NCBI GenBank assembly: GCA_963210315.1
Contig: OY723238.1
Coordinates: forward strand, 930,001-994,000
Source: Rhynchopus euleeides
Lineage: Eukaryota; Euglenozoa; Diplonemea; Diplonemida; Diplonemidae
Direction of reading: 5' to 3'
Length of the DNA: 64,000 nucleotides
Translations under genes and position numbers: made by a program
In this document: positions 63,707 through 64,000 of the stretch, in pieces
Numbering within the stretch: the first letter of the stretch is position 1
Layout of the letters: each line of letters starts with the position of its first letter
Notes under the pieces: model-generated
Seen by the model: only the letters and a program-made list of their open reading frames with translations
Told to the model about the DNA's origin: nothing
Database searches by the model: none

Positions 63707-64000
63707 CTAAGTGCTGCCCTCACGCGGAACGTCACACACAGCACACACATTCACAGAAGGGTTGCTTGATGTGAAGACCCACCTCCCACACGGGCTGAGT
63801 GCAACACCTTCACCCTTTGACTCCACTTGTCCCAAGCACTGCAAGGTGCTGAGGTTGTACAACTTCGTGTGGTCGTCTTCAAAGGATACTGCCACAACAT
63901 CACCTGCCTGCGACACGGCAAGCAGGTAGGGGGTATCAGACAGGGCGATAGAACGGAGGCAGGTGAGGGTGGATATGCACCACACCTTCAGTGAGTTGTC
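63707..64000 (-). CDS. WD40-repeat protein G, N-terminal part outside the window
   Basis: The C-terminal 97 or so codons of another family member: KVWCISTLTCLRS, then a blade ending SVNVCAVCDVPREGST and a stop at 63707. The end is the same as that of protein A. Its 3' flank repeats the conserved flank of the cluster, showing that the family continues across 11 kb of unrelated genes and transposons. Confidence 0.85.
   Translation of the reverse strand, partial: DNSLKVWCISTLTCLRSIALSDTPYLLAVSQAGDVVAVSFEDDHTKLYNLSTLQCLGQVESKGEGVALSPCGRWVFTSSNPSVNVCAVCDVPREGST

Noticed and set aside
43150..63769. A plus-strand frame of 80-126 codons (WKHCVILSSRTSDAVHAASN) beside every WD40 gene
   Set aside because: It lies in the conserved 3' flank and runs antisense into the WD40 stop region. 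Its recurrence is explained by recent duplication of the whole locus.

Overview
The window looks like nuclear DNA of a GC-rich, intron-poor unicellular eukaryote. The proteins are eukaryotic: a CLK/LAMMER-type kinase, a Fam20-like secretory kinase, a 7TM-class-3-lipase fusion, an FWWh/FAM227-like protein and a WD40 family. There are no prokaryotic operons, rRNAs or tRNAs that I can see. Every host-type coding sequence from about 15 kb to the end lies on the minus strand as one uninterrupted frame. Most have a pyrimidine/CA-rich tract ending in CAG or CACAG 1-65 bases before the ATG. A one-strand gene array with a 3' splice site just upstream of the first ATG is what spliced-leader trans-splicing gives. 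A euglenozoan flagellate (diplonemid or relative) or a dinoflagellate fits best. This is inference; no spliced-leader gene was found.

Layout: 1-3967 is the 3' part of a LINE retrotransposon with a (GA)n tail. 4606-5150 is a small terminal-inverted-repeat (TIR) element. 6990-10643 is a two-gene unit, bounded by TIRs and by 31-bp direct repeats, that encodes a zinc-finger-like protein and a possible divergent transposase. 11106-12558 and 22486-25619 are two foldback elements of one family with other elements nested inside. Between them lie the CLK-like kinase (15485-18751) and the Fam20-like kinase (19578-21188). 28331-30015 is a TTAA-flanked element. The 7TM-lipase fusion (31953-37730) and a 440-residue protein (38239-39561) follow. 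40597-41519 is a hAT-like relic. 41933-52328 is a WD40 gene cluster of five intact genes and one broken by nested transposons; it includes a near-perfect 2,935-bp tandem duplication. The FAM227-like gene (52877-56023) is followed by three more TIR elements (56238-58526, 58853-60484, 61784-63110) around a 331-residue gene (60721-61716). A further WD40 gene runs off the right edge.

The genes do not form an evident pathway. The two kinases, the lipase fusion and the FAM227-like protein suggest ordinary splicing control, secretory and flagellar functions. About a third of the window is mobile DNA, mostly cut-and-paste elements identified here by matching TIRs and target-site duplications. The most unusual items are the two-gene TIR unit, the multi-level foldback nest, and a GC-rich hairpin module that recurs inside several unrelated transposons.
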